Shown here: piece after piece, positions 43,094 through 51,493 of the stretch
How positions within the stretch are numbered: position 1 is the first letter of the stretch
Layout of the letters: each line of letters opens with the position of its first letter
Assembly (NCBI GenBank): GCA_002415135.1
Contig: DIBY01000023.1
Coordinates: 141,467 to 205,466, forward strand
Length of the DNA stretch: 64,000 bases
Direction of reading: 5' to 3'
From: Flavobacteriales bacterium UBA5040
Lineage (GTDB): Bacteria > Bacteroidota > Bacteroidia > Flavobacteriales > Weeksellaceae
The notes under the pieces: generated by a model
What the model was told of the DNA's origin: nothing
Database searches by the model: none
What the model saw: only the letters and a program-made list of their open reading frames with translations
Translations under genes and position numbers: made by a program

Positions 43094-44230
43094 ATGAAGT
43101 CCACATTTTTTGAAATTAATAAAACCACGACTGGCAAAGCAAGAGCCGGCACTATTACTACAGACCACGGCACGATTGAAACACCGATTTTTATGCCTGT
43201 TGGAACTGTTGCATCTGTAAAAACCGTTCACCAAAGAGAATTAAAAGACGATATCAAAGCGCAGATTATTTTAGGAAACACCTATCATTTGAATCTCCGT
43301 CCGAAAATGGATATCATGCAGCAAGCCGGCGGTTTGCATAAATTCATGAACTGGGATTTACCAATTCTTACCGATTCTGGTGGTTATCAGGTTTTTTCTT
43401 TATCAAAATCGAGAAAATTAAATGAAAAAGGAGTAAAATTCAAATCTCATATCGACGGTAGCACTCATTTTATTTCACCAGAAATTTCCATGGACATCCA
43501 AAGAAAGATTGGTGCAGATATCTTCATGGCTTTTGATGAGTGTGTTGCTTATCCCGCAGAATACAATCAAGTAAAGAAATCGATGGACCTTACGCATCGT
43601 TGGTTAAAAAGATGTATAAAATGGAATGCTGAAAACCCGGAATTATATGGACATAAACAAGCCTTCTTCCCCATCGTTCAAGGATCTTGCTATGCTGATT
43701 TAAGAATAAAATCTGCCGAATTTATCTCAGAACAAAATGCAGTAGGAAATGCAATTGGTGGACTTTCTGTTGGGGAACCAGAAGAAGAGATGTATAGAAT
43801 TACCGATATCGTGACGGATATTTTGCCAATAGAAAAACCAAGATATTTAATGGGCGTCGGAACTCCCTGGAATATTCTGGAGACTATCGGATTAGGAATT
43901 GATATGATGGATTGCGTAATGCCCACCCGAAACGCGCGAAACGCGATGTTATTTACCTGGCAAGGCGTTATGAATATGAAAAACAAAAAGTGGGAAAGTG
44001 ATTTCTCCCCTTTGGATGAATTCGGAACGAGTTATGTAGATTCAGAATATTCGAAAGCATATGTCCGACATTTATTTGTGGCGAAAGAATATTTAGCGAA
44101 ACAAATTGCCTCAGTTCATAACCTCGCTTTCTATTTAGATTTAGTGCGGGTGGCCAGACAACACATTGTCGCTGGTGATTTTTATAAATGGAAAGACTCC
44201 ATCGTGCCAGTTTTAAAACAACGACGTTAA
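43094..44230 (+). CDS. tgt: tRNA-guanine transglycosylase
   Basis: Tgt exchanges guanine-34 for preQ1 in tRNAs on the queuosine pathway. The 378 residues show ILGNTYHLNLRP, TDSGGYQVFSL (catalytic Asp), GGLSVGEPEEEM and DCVMPTRNARNAM (nucleophile Asp). Unusually, where the zinc-binding Cys-X-Cys-X2-Cys normally lies, the sequence is DEFGTSYVDSEYSKAY: all three Cys are replaced (Gly, Ser, Asp), while the His of SVHNLAFYL remains. I start at the ATG at 43094; an in-frame TTG at 43082 lies within the preceding gene. Confidence 0.95.
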   Translation: MKSTFFEINKTTTGKARAGTITTDHGTIETPIFMPVGTVASVKTVHQRELKDDIKAQIILGNTYHLNLRPKMDIMQQAGGLHKFMNWDLPILTDSGGYQVFSLSKSRKLNEKGVKFKSHIDGSTHFISPEISMDIQRKIGADIFMAFDECVAYPAEYNQVKKSMDLTHRWLKRCIKWNAENPELYGHKQAFFPIVQGSCYADLRIKSAEFISEQNAVGNAIGGLSVGEPEEEMYRITDIVTDILPIEKPRYLMGVGTPWNILETIGLGIDMMDCVMPTRNARNAMLFTWQGVMNMKNKKWESDFSPLDEFGTSYVDSEYSKAYVRHLFVAKEYLAKQIASVHNLAFYLDLVRVARQHIVAGDFYKWKDSIVPVLKQRR

Positions 44231-44248
44231 AAAATCTCAAAAGAAGTT

Positions 44249-45343
44249 ATGAAAATAATTGACCTTTATATTATCAAGAAATACCTCGGAACTTTTGGGT
44301 TCATGTTGGGCTTATTGACGATTATAGTTTTGGTCATCGACGTACAGGCAAAAGCGCCACGAATCGAATCAAATGGTTTTACGGTAACTGAATTTTTAAT
44401 TGATTTTTATCCATATTGGATCGTCAATTTGGTCATTACCTTCATGTCAATTTTGGTTTTTATTTCAGTTATTTTCTTTACTTCTAAAATCGCTAACAAT
44501 ACCGAAATCGTGGCGATCATTAGTTCTGGCGCCAGTTTTCACCGCTTTGCACGACCTTATTTCATCACGTCTGGACTCATTGCAATTGCCGCTCTTTTGA
44601 TCAATCACTTTGTCTTACCATTGGCAAACATTAAAAAAAATGAGTTAGAACCTTACACTTATAATGCAAAAAGTCGTGAAGAATTCACTGGAAATGTAGA
44701 AGTTGCAACTCAACTTTCTAAATCAGAATATATTTTTATTAAAAGTTATAATAAGAAGGAGAAACGCGGTTCTGGCTTTTTCTATCAGAAATTCGATAAA
44801 GACAGAAAATTGATCTACCAATTGAATGTTGCCGATTTCTACTGGGAAAAAGACAAGAAGCATTTCGTAATGAGCAATTATTTAGAAAAGACCTTTCTAA
44901 AAAACGATACTGAAAAATTAGCGCAGGGAAGCTCTATGACCAAGAGTTTCGGTCATCCACCAGAAGAGCTTTTCCCCGACGTATTGTTGGGTCAAAATAA
45001 AACCACTCCAGAACTTATAAAATTTATTGATAGAGAAAAGGAAAAAGGAAATGCCAATTTGAACAACTATCTGAATGAGCTTTATCAAAGAACGTCAATG
45101 CCTTTTTCCGTCATCATACTTACAATTTTAGGGTTAGCACTTGCTTCCCAAAAAAAACGCGGAGGCTTAGGAATGAACCTCGCGATAGGTATTGCGTTGG
45201 CTTTTGTTTTTGTATTCTCTTTTGAGGTTTTAAAAGTAGTGTCTGCCAATAAAACATTAACGCCATTTGTGGCAATGTGGATGCCTAACTTTATTTTTGG
45301 TCCACTCGCTTTGTATCTTTACTTTAAAAGAGCGAATCAATAA
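44249..45343 (+). CDS. lptG: LptF/LptG-family permease
   Basis: A 364-residue YjgP/YjgQ protein, part of the inner-membrane ABC complex that extracts lipopolysaccharide for transport. Three helices lie in the N-terminal 110 residues (LGTFGFMLGLLTIIVLVIDV, NLVITFMSILVFISVIFF, a third near 100), then a periplasmic domain (about 120-270) and three helices at the C-terminus. DLYIIKKYLGTF at the start is typical. LptF versus LptG cannot be firmly separated by eye. It follows tgt by 18 bases, and its stop overlaps the convergent birA stop region. Confidence 0.88.
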   Translation: MKIIDLYIIKKYLGTFGFMLGLLTIIVLVIDVQAKAPRIESNGFTVTEFLIDFYPYWIVNLVITFMSILVFISVIFFTSKIANNTEIVAIISSGASFHRFARPYFITSGLIAIAALLINHFVLPLANIKKNELEPYTYNAKSREEFTGNVEVATQLSKSEYIFIKSYNKKEKRGSGFFYQKFDKDRKLIYQLNVADFYWEKDKKHFVMSNYLEKTFLKNDTEKLAQGSSMTKSFGHPPEELFPDVLLGQNKTTPELIKFIDREKEKGNANLNNYLNELYQRTSMPFSVIILTILGLALASQKKRGGLGMNLAIGIALAFVFVFSFEVLKVVSANKTLTPFVAMWMPNFIFGPLALYLYFKRANQ

Positions 45344-46053
45344 AGAAGCGCAATTTCTTTATGAAAGAATTTCTGTAATCCATCATTTTCTAGCTCTACC
45401 CAAAGATATCCATCTTCATCAACCTTTTTAATAATGCCATTTTGTCTTAATTGACCAATCTCAAAAACCGAGATCACATCCTTTCGGAATAAACGTTGAT
45501 TAAGTCTTTCTAAAACCGAACTTTCAGAAATTGGCTTCAACAAATACTCCACGAAATAATCATGAAGTGATTGAGTTACGCTTTCTAGATCGAATCTAAT
45601 TTCTGTTTGGGTAAGTAATGAACCCGCTTTTGGGAGGTTTTTAAAATTTTTTTCTAGAATGTTGAGACCAATTCCGATTAAGAAATAGGATCTTCCTTTT
45701 ATCACTTTCTTTTCAATCAAAATCCCCGACACTTTTTTATTATTGATAATCATATCATTTGGCCACTTAATTTCAGGCGCGTGATTTGTCAGAATGGCAA
45801 GAAAATCAGCCAGGAGTTCAGCGGTATGAAAATTGAACAAATGATCGGGTAATTTAACGAGTTCATCGGGAACTGCAACAGAATAAGCGAGACTTAAATA
45901 GTGACCAGAATCCCAGGAATTTCCATACTGACCTTTGCCTTTTGTTTGATTAAAAGTGTAAACGCCTTGTAAATCCAGAATGTCTTGCGAGATAAATTTC
46001 TCAATTACATCGTGGGTTGAAGAACATTCTTTTAAGTAAAACAAGCGCATCAT
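45337..46053 (-). CDS. birA: Biotin--[acetyl-CoA carboxylase] ligase
   Basis: BirA activates biotin with ATP and attaches it to the carboxyl carrier protein. This is the short 238-residue form without an N-terminal DNA-binding domain, so it is not a repressor. The motifs QTKGKGQYGNSWDS (biotinyl-AMP loop, like GRGRRGR), IKWPNDMIINNKKVSGILIEK (catalytic Lys region) and FLIGIGLNIL are complete. The gene is convergent with lptG and the two overlap by 7 bases at their 3' ends. An alternative start is the second Met. Confidence 0.95.
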   Translation of the reverse strand: MMRLFYLKECSSTHDVIEKFISQDILDLQGVYTFNQTKGKGQYGNSWDSGHYLSLAYSVAVPDELVKLPDHLFNFHTAELLADFLAILTNHAPEIKWPNDMIINNKKVSGILIEKKVIKGRSYFLIGIGLNILEKNFKNLPKAGSLLTQTEIRFDLESVTQSLHDYFVEYLLKPISESSVLERLNQRLFRKDVISVFEIGQLRQNGIIKKVDEDGYLWVELENDGLQKFFHKEIALLY

Positions 46054-46112
46054 TTATGAAAACTTTAAGAGTTAGATTTGGTAAATTTGAGACTATTTAA
46101 ATAAAAAAACAA

Positions 46113-46120
46113 TAAATTTG
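46113..46120 (+). promoter_or_regulatory. -7 element for rsfS-ftsH
   Basis: TAAATTTG, a TAnnTTTG match, lies 20 bases before the rsfS ATG; TTTG at 46086-46089 is a -33 candidate at a long 23-base spacing. Another TAAATTTG (46082-46089) could act as a second -7 element. Confidence 0.5.
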
Positions 46121-46140
46121 CAGATTATACAAAATTTTTA

Positions 46141-46503
46141 ATGAACAAAATCACAGAAAAGCAACTACTTATCGATAAAATAGTAGAAGCAATACAAGAT
46201 ACCAAAGGGGAAGACATTATGATCTTCGACCTATCGACCATCGAAAACTCAGTAGCACAAACATTCGTAATCTGCACTGGTAACTCAAACACTCAAGTTT
46301 CGGCTATTTCCGGGAACATTCAAAAAAAGGTTCGTAATGAATTACAGGATCGTCCTTGGCATGTGGAAGGAAGTGAAAATTCACTTTGGGTTTTATTAGA
46401 TTACGTTTCTGTAGTCGTACACGTTTTCCAAAGAGAAACTCGTGAATACTATGACATTGAGGAACTTTGGGGCGATGCCAACATTACCAAAATCGAAAAT
46501 TAA
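46141..46503 (+). CDS. rsfS: Ribosomal silencing factor RsfS
   Basis: RsfS (Iojap/DUF143 family) binds uL14 on the large subunit and blocks subunit joining when nutrients are short. The 120-residue protein has the usual DIMIFDLSTIENSVAQTFVI core and the RPWHVEGSENSLWVLLDYVSVVVHVFQRETREYYDIEELW signature (start RPWHVEG, end IEELWGDA). It is followed by ftsH after 50 bases, an arrangement seen in many Bacteroidota, so both are likely on one transcript. Confidence 0.96.
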   Translation: MNKITEKQLLIDKIVEAIQDTKGEDIMIFDLSTIENSVAQTFVICTGNSNTQVSAISGNIQKKVRNELQDRPWHVEGSENSLWVLLDYVSVVVHVFQRETREYYDIEELWGDANITKIEN

Positions 46504-46553
46504 TTACTGATCGTTGACGAGAACATTTTCCGTCAAAATTTTTATACCAAGAT

Positions 46554-48551
46554 ATGAACAACAATAAAGGATTTAATTGGTTCTTCCCGATAGCAATCGG
46601 AGCCATTTTGCTCTTTTTCTTTTCTAATATGAGCGGTGACTCTTCTTCTAATCAAATAGATGAGGAAGCATTTTATAAAATGATGGAGCAAGGGAAAGTG
46701 GAGGACGTCCTCATCTATAAAGATACCGAAAAGGCTGATGTTTTCTTGACGCAAGCCGCAAAAACAGAATTAGCTAACAAGCAAGTCAATAAAGAAAGAA
46801 GCCCTTTTTCAGCTTTCGACTTTTCACCAAAACCTGACTATACATTAAGCTACGGTGACAAAACGCTATTTCTGCAAAAATTTGATCAGATCAAAGCAGA
46901 GAATCCGACAGTTGTGACTAAAAAAGATTACGGTATCGGTAAAAACCCAATGACCGAATTATTATTTACAGCTATATTTTGGATCGCGATTATGGCGTTA
47001 TTCTATTTTGTGATTTTCCGCAAAATGATGGGCGGCGGTGGCGGTGGTGGCGGAGGCCAAATCTTCTCCATCGGTAAATCTAAAGCAAAACTGTTTGACG
47101 AAAAAGATAAAATCCAGATTTCATTTAAAGATGTTGCCGGCCTGGAAGGTGCAAAAGAAGAGGTTCAGGAAGTCGTAGATTTCCTTAAAAACTCTGAAAA
47201 ATACACCAAACTGGGAGGTAAAATTCCAAAAGGAGTATTGCTAGTTGGTCCTCCGGGAACTGGTAAAACCTTACTGGCAAAAGCGGTGGCAGGTGAAGCT
47301 AAAGTTCCTTTCTTCTCGCTTTCAGGTTCTGATTTTGTGGAAATGTTTGTTGGAGTTGGAGCATCGAGAGTACGAGATCTATTTGCACAGGCAAAATTGA
47401 AATCACCAGCGATTATCTTCATTGATGAGATCGACGCCATTGGTAGAGCCAGAGGAAAAGGAAATATGACGGGTGGAAATGATGAGAGAGAAAACACTCT
47501 GAATCAATTGCTAACGGAAATGGATGGTTTTGGTACCGACACCAATGTGATCATTATGGCGGCGACCAACAGAGCAGATATTTTAGATAAAGCCTTAATG
47601 AGAGCAGGTCGTTTTGACCGTTCGATTTACGTTGATCTACCAGAATTACATGAAAGAAGAGAAATCTTTGATGTGCATTTGGCGAAAATTAAAATGGAAC
47701 CGAATATCGACCGTGACTTCTTAGCCAAACAAACTCCAGGATTTAGTGGAGCAGATATCGCCAACCTTTGTAATGAAGCAGCTTTGATTGCAGCTAGAAA
47801 TTCACACGAATCAGTAACGACACAAGATTTCTTGGATGCTGTTGATAGAATCATCGGTGGTCTTGAGAAGAAAAACAAAGCCATTAAACCTTCAGAAAAA
47901 AGAAGAGTCGCGTATCACGAAGCTGGACACGCAACTATTTCTTGGTTGGTTGAACACGCAGCACCTTTATTAAAAGTAACCATCGTGCCGAGAGGACGTT
48001 CTTTAGGAGCAGCCTGGTATCTTCCTGAAGAAAGACAGTTGACGACTACCGAACAAATGTATGATGAATTGTGTGCTACTTTAGGTGGTAGAGCTGCAGA
48101 GCAAACCATCTTTGGAAATATTTCTACCGGAGCACTTTCTGATCTTGAAAGGGTGACGAAGCAAGCACAGGCAATGGTGACCATTTACGGTCTGAATGAA
48201 AAAGTAGGTAACGTTTCTTATTATGACAGCACAGGACAATCGGAATACAGTTTTGGAAAGCCTTACTCTGAGCAAACCGCGAAAATGATAGATGAAGAAA
48301 TTTCTAATATCATTGAAACTCAATATAGAAGAGCATTACAGATCTTAGCAGATAATAAAGATAAGTTAGATGCACTTGCAGCCAAACTTCTTGAAAAAGA
48401 AGTCATCTTCCGAGAAGATCTGGAAGAGGTCTTTGGTCAGAGAGCATGGGATCCTGAGTTAACTGAACATCCTGTTTCTAATAGCCACAAAGAGGACACT
48501 CCGCTGGAAGAAGGAGAGATTTTAGCACCAGAATCCAATACGCAACTTTAA
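46554..48551 (+). CDS. ftsH: ATP-dependent zinc metalloprotease FtsH
   Basis: FtsH is the essential membrane AAA protease that removes misfolded membrane proteins and some regulators. In 665 residues: a first helix at about 10-25, a periplasmic domain, a second helix (about 140-160) and a Gly-rich linker (GGGGGGGGG), then the AAA domain with Walker A GPPGTGKT (near 233), Walker B IIFIDEIDAIG and the second region of homology, then the M41 protease domain with HEAGH (near 455). The acidic tail after about residue 635 is poorly conserved. A strong terminator follows. Confidence 0.97.
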   Translation: MNNNKGFNWFFPIAIGAILLFFFSNMSGDSSSNQIDEEAFYKMMEQGKVEDVLIYKDTEKADVFLTQAAKTELANKQVNKERSPFSAFDFSPKPDYTLSYGDKTLFLQKFDQIKAENPTVVTKKDYGIGKNPMTELLFTAIFWIAIMALFYFVIFRKMMGGGGGGGGGQIFSIGKSKAKLFDEKDKIQISFKDVAGLEGAKEEVQEVVDFLKNSEKYTKLGGKIPKGVLLVGPPGTGKTLLAKAVAGEAKVPFFSLSGSDFVEMFVGVGASRVRDLFAQAKLKSPAIIFIDEIDAIGRARGKGNMTGGNDERENTLNQLLTEMDGFGTDTNVIIMAATNRADILDKALMRAGRFDRSIYVDLPELHERREIFDVHLAKIKMEPNIDRDFLAKQTPGFSGADIANLCNEAALIAARNSHESVTTQDFLDAVDRIIGGLEKKNKAIKPSEKRRVAYHEAGHATISWLVEHAAPLLKVTIVPRGRSLGAAWYLPEERQLTTTEQMYDELCATLGGRAAEQTIFGNISTGALSDLERVTKQAQAMVTIYGLNEKVGNVSYYDSTGQSEYSFGKPYSEQTAKMIDEEISNIIETQYRRALQILADNKDKLDALAAKLLEKEVIFREDLEEVFGQRAWDPELTEHPVSNSHKEDTPLEEGEILAPESNTQL

Positions 48552-48559
48552 TAAAATTT

Positions 48560-48600
48560 AATCCTGATTATTTATATTCATGTAAATAATCAGGATTTTT
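48560..48600 (+). terminator. Terminator of rsfS-ftsH
   Basis: A perfect 15-bp stem (48560-48574 with 48583-48597) followed by T residues directly after the ftsH stop. Confidence 0.88.
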
Positions 48601-48612
48601 GTATTTAATTGA

Positions 48613-48640
48613 TTGTTTAAACAAATATTTTCTATTTTTG
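48613..48640 (+). promoter_or_regulatory. Promoter of the LUD-cdsA-psd operon
   Basis: A -33 TTG (48613-48615) and -7 TATTTTTG (48633-48640) are 17 bases apart. The predicted leader of about 22 bases contains the purine-rich AAAGGAAAGGGAA just before the TTG start codon, an unusually good Shine-Dalgarno-like stretch for this genome. Confidence 0.55.
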
Positions 48641-48667
48641 TAGAACAATCGCATAAAGGAAAGGGAA

Positions 48668-49249
48668 TTGAGTTTATTTAAAAAATTGGTCGGGAAAATA
48701 TTAAATCAACCTGACGAGGATGAAGAGCAAGATTTGGTTAAACTTGGGGATCAGTTGAAAAATGCTGACCTTGATTATAAGTTTGCCCAATTGTTCACAC
48801 ATTCTGGCGGATTTTTTAATTACTGCGCAGACGAAGCTGAAGCATTGCAAACTTTAAATCACATCCTGAAAATCGAAGACGTGAAATCAATCTTCTGTTG
48901 GGATCACGATTTAAAAAATTTCCTCAATGTGGTGAATGTTCCTTACACCACAGAACTCGAGCTTTTTAATGATTGTGCATTTATCACTTGCGAATACTTA
49001 ATCGCTTATGACGGTAGAATCATGCTTTCCCACAACAGCATTTTGCATTATCATTCCTCGCGCTTGCCGGAGAAAATAATCATTATGGCTAATGTTTCCC
49101 AGATTGTAACCAACCTGAATGATGCGATGAGCAAGATCAAACGCAACGGAAATATTAGAAACCTCACTTCTATCAGTGGAAGTAATTCTAAATTGGACAC
49201 TCCAAATAAAGATAACACAAAACTTTTCTTACTTTTGCTCGAGGATTAA
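48668..49249 (+). CDS. LUD-domain protein (LutC/YkgG-like)
   Basis: A 193-residue LUD-domain protein related to LutC of lactate utilisation, but with no lutA or lutB nearby, so its substrate is open. The HSGGFFNYCADEAEALQTL segment and the CEYLIAYDGRIMLSHNSIL and VTNLNDAMSKI stretches are family-like. The start is TTG (MSLFKKLVGK); no ATG occurs in the conserved N-terminal part, and a purine-rich stretch lies directly before the TTG. It is followed by cdsA after 58 bases and probably shares its promoter. Confidence 0.82.
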   Translation: MSLFKKLVGKILNQPDEDEEQDLVKLGDQLKNADLDYKFAQLFTHSGGFFNYCADEAEALQTLNHILKIEDVKSIFCWDHDLKNFLNVVNVPYTTELELFNDCAFITCEYLIAYDGRIMLSHNSILHYHSSRLPEKIIIMANVSQIVTNLNDAMSKIKRNGNIRNLTSISGSNSKLDTPNKDNTKLFLLLLED

Positions 49250-49307
49250 TTTTCTTGAATTAAGTAATCTTAAAGCATCTATTTCTTAAATATTTAATCA
49301 TACAATT

Positions 49308-50186
49308 TTGGATAAAAATTTAGTTCTACGACTTTTCGGTGGTCTGTTATATGGTTTGGTTGTTGTTCTCTGCACCACTAATTTAGGTGCGCAATTCATC
49401 AACAGTATTTCACCAGGTCTTGTACAGCAACAAAATCTTTATTATGGTTTAATTACTTTTTTCCTTTTTATGGGAGCCTGGGAATGCATCAAGATGATGA
49501 AGTTCGATCAGAAAAGTTGGGAGAAATGGTTGGTTTTCCCGTTGATTCTCTTTGTCTTCTATCAATTATTTTCCAAAAGATATTTCAATCACGGTTTTTA
49601 TTTTGATTTTAATGTATCTGAATTACTGGGTCTTTCATTGATCGCAATAGCAGTAATCACTTTGTTTCGATTTCCAAAAGAACTTTATTACGATAGCGGG
49701 AAGCTTATTTTCACCGTCATCTATACTGCACTTCCATTCGGATTTGCTTTAGGTTTACCAAAATTTTCTGCGTCAGAGCAAAGCTTTACCTTAGAAGTAT
49801 TTTTTCTATTTATTTTGATTTGGAGCAGCGACTCGTTTGCTTATTTCACTGGTAAATTTCTCGGTAAACATAAAATGGCGCCAAAGATCTCCCCTAAAAA
49901 AACCTGGGAAGGTTTTGCAGGCGGCGTTTTCTTCACTATTATTCTCGGCTATTTTATTGAAATGTACTACCCAGATTTACGTGGGAATTATATGATTGTC
50001 GGATTATTAGTTTCCGTCTTTGGACCGTTTGGAGATTTAGTTGAAAGCCAGTTAAAGCGAAATTTTGGAGTGAAAGATTCCGGAAATGTAATTCCAGGAC
50101 ATGGTGGCATATTAGATCGCCTGGATAGTTTTATTATCTGCGTGCCTGTCGTATATTTGTACTTTATTTTAGATAAATTAATATAA
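49308..50186 (+). CDS. cdsA: Phosphatidate cytidylyltransferase
   Basis: CdsA makes CDP-diacylglycerol, the precursor of phosphatidylserine, phosphatidylethanolamine and phosphatidylglycerol. The 292-residue protein has eight or so membrane helices and the family signature near its C-terminus: SQLKRNFGVKDSGNVIPGHG followed by GILDRLDS, with the essential Asp residues. SDSFAYFTGKFLGKHKMAP is also typical. The start codon is TTG (MDKNLVLRLFGGLLYG). psd begins 2 bases after its stop, so the two steps of phospholipid synthesis are coupled; pssA is not in the window. Confidence 0.95.
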   Translation: MDKNLVLRLFGGLLYGLVVVLCTTNLGAQFINSISPGLVQQQNLYYGLITFFLFMGAWECIKMMKFDQKSWEKWLVFPLILFVFYQLFSKRYFNHGFYFDFNVSELLGLSLIAIAVITLFRFPKELYYDSGKLIFTVIYTALPFGFALGLPKFSASEQSFTLEVFFLFILIWSSDSFAYFTGKFLGKHKMAPKISPKKTWEGFAGGVFFTIILGYFIEMYYPDLRGNYMIVGLLVSVFGPFGDLVESQLKRNFGVKDSGNVIPGHGGILDRLDSFIICVPVVYLYFILDKLI

Positions 50187-50188
50187 AC

Positions 50189-50842
50189 ATGAAGCTTCAT
50201 AAAGAGTCAAAAGGAACCATCATTGTTGCAAGTATCGTATTTGCAGTCATCAGTTTTCTATCCGTTCATTTTTTAGAAATGTGGGGATTATTAATCATCG
50301 TTCCTTTATTAATTATTTTCGGATTGGTATTTTGGTTTTTCCGAGTTCCAAATCGAGATGTTTTGGATCATAAAGAAAATGTGATCGCACCAGTTGATGG
50401 TAAAGTGGTGATGATCAAAGAAGTTGATGAGGATGAATTTATTAAAGGAAAAGCGATTCAGATTTCAATATTTATGTCGCCGTTGAATGTTCATATTTGC
50501 CGTTATCCCGTTTCGGGAAAGGTTATTTACAAAAAATACCATCCAGGAAAATATCTCGTAGCGTGGCATGAGAAGTCTTCGACTCTTAACGAAAGAACTA
50601 CGGTCGCGATCGACAGCTTAACCAATCATAAAGTGGTCTTCCGCCAGATTGCCGGATATGTTGCCCGAAGAATTGTATTCAAATGCAACGAAGGTGATGA
50701 AGCAAAAGCTGGACACGAATTCGGTTTCATCAAATTTGGTTCGCGAATGGATATTTTTTTACCGCTAGACACAGAGATCAATTGCAAAATTGGTGATAAA
50801 ACAAAAGGCGGAATCGATATTATCGCTAAAATGATCGAGTAA
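50189..50842 (+). CDS. psd: Phosphatidylserine decarboxylase, short form
   Basis: Psd converts phosphatidylserine to phosphatidylethanolamine. This is the compact form (217 residues) with two N-terminal helices and a pyruvoyl-forming domain. AIQISIFMSPLNVHICRYPVSG contains the conserved His (motif starts at FMSPLNVH), and the self-cleavage site is the Gly-Ser of KFGSRMDIFLP near residue 180, which makes the small pyruvoyl alpha chain. It is coupled to cdsA (2-base gap). A terminator follows 24 bases after the stop. Confidence 0.95.
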   Translation: MKLHKESKGTIIVASIVFAVISFLSVHFLEMWGLLIIVPLLIIFGLVFWFFRVPNRDVLDHKENVIAPVDGKVVMIKEVDEDEFIKGKAIQISIFMSPLNVHICRYPVSGKVIYKKYHPGKYLVAWHEKSSTLNERTTVAIDSLTNHKVVFRQIAGYVARRIVFKCNEGDEAKAGHEFGFIKFGSRMDIFLPLDTEINCKIGDKTKGGIDIIAKMIE

Positions 50843-50866
50843 GTAACATCTAAATTATACGACCAC

Positions 50867-50899
50867 AATCCCGAAATTTTTAATTCCGGGATTTTTTTT
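50867..50899 (+). terminator. Terminator of LUD-cdsA-psd
   Basis: AATCCCG (50867-50873) pairs with CGGGATT (50887-50893), followed by a run of T residues. Confidence 0.8.
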
Positions 50900-50932
50900 A
50901 TACTTTTAAAGTCAATCACAAACTTTTGCTCT

Positions 50933-51490
50933 ATGAAATTTCTTTTAACATTCTTCTTAGGTTTTATTTTAATGCTCACTTCCTGCACTGATCAGGATAA
51001 AGAAGAACAATTAAAAAAACGGGAAGAAGTACTTTTAATTAAAGAAAAAGAATTCTCAGCAAAAGAGAAAGATTACGAATCACTGATAGCGATGCGCGAT
51101 AGCCTGCAAGAACGTGTATATACTATTGATACTGTAATCGTGTCAAAAATACCTGAAAATATTATCGGGAAATATAATGGAAAAATGATTTGTACAGAAT
51201 CTAATTGCTCAGAACATGTTATTGGCGACTCTAGAAGTGACATCTGGGAAGTTTCTCAGGAAGGGGTGAAAATTACAAATAAAAACGGTGGTGAAAAGAT
51301 ATACCAGGCAACTTACAGCAGTACTGAAATCAAATTGACGTCAGAACTCAATTCAACAACATCTACACAATCTGTAATTACCCTACAGATCCCCATCGAA
51401 AACACTACCCGAATCAAAGGCATGCGCGAATTTACAGGCAATAATTGCAACGCTAAATTCTCTGTAGATTTGGAAAAAATCAAAAACTAA
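50933..51490 (+). CDS. Coiled-coil lipoprotein of unknown function
   Basis: A 185-residue lipoprotein with signal MKFLLTFFLGFILMLTSC (Cys at residue 18). Residues 20-65 are a charged coiled coil (EEQLKKREEVLLIKEKEF), followed by a beta-rich domain (about 75-185) with two Cys close together (MICTESNCSEHV) and another near the end (NNCNAKFSV). I do not recognise the family. Its stop lies 3 bases before the CPA2 antiporter ATG, so the two are probably cotranscribed and may act at the same envelope site (inference). Confidence 0.75.
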   Translation: MKFLLTFFLGFILMLTSCTDQDKEEQLKKREEVLLIKEKEFSAKEKDYESLIAMRDSLQERVYTIDTVIVSKIPENIIGKYNGKMICTESNCSEHVIGDSRSDIWEVSQEGVKITNKNGGEKIYQATYSSTEIKLTSELNSTTSTQSVITLQIPIENTTRIKGMREFTGNNCNAKFSVDLEKIKN

Positions 51491-51493
51491 ATT

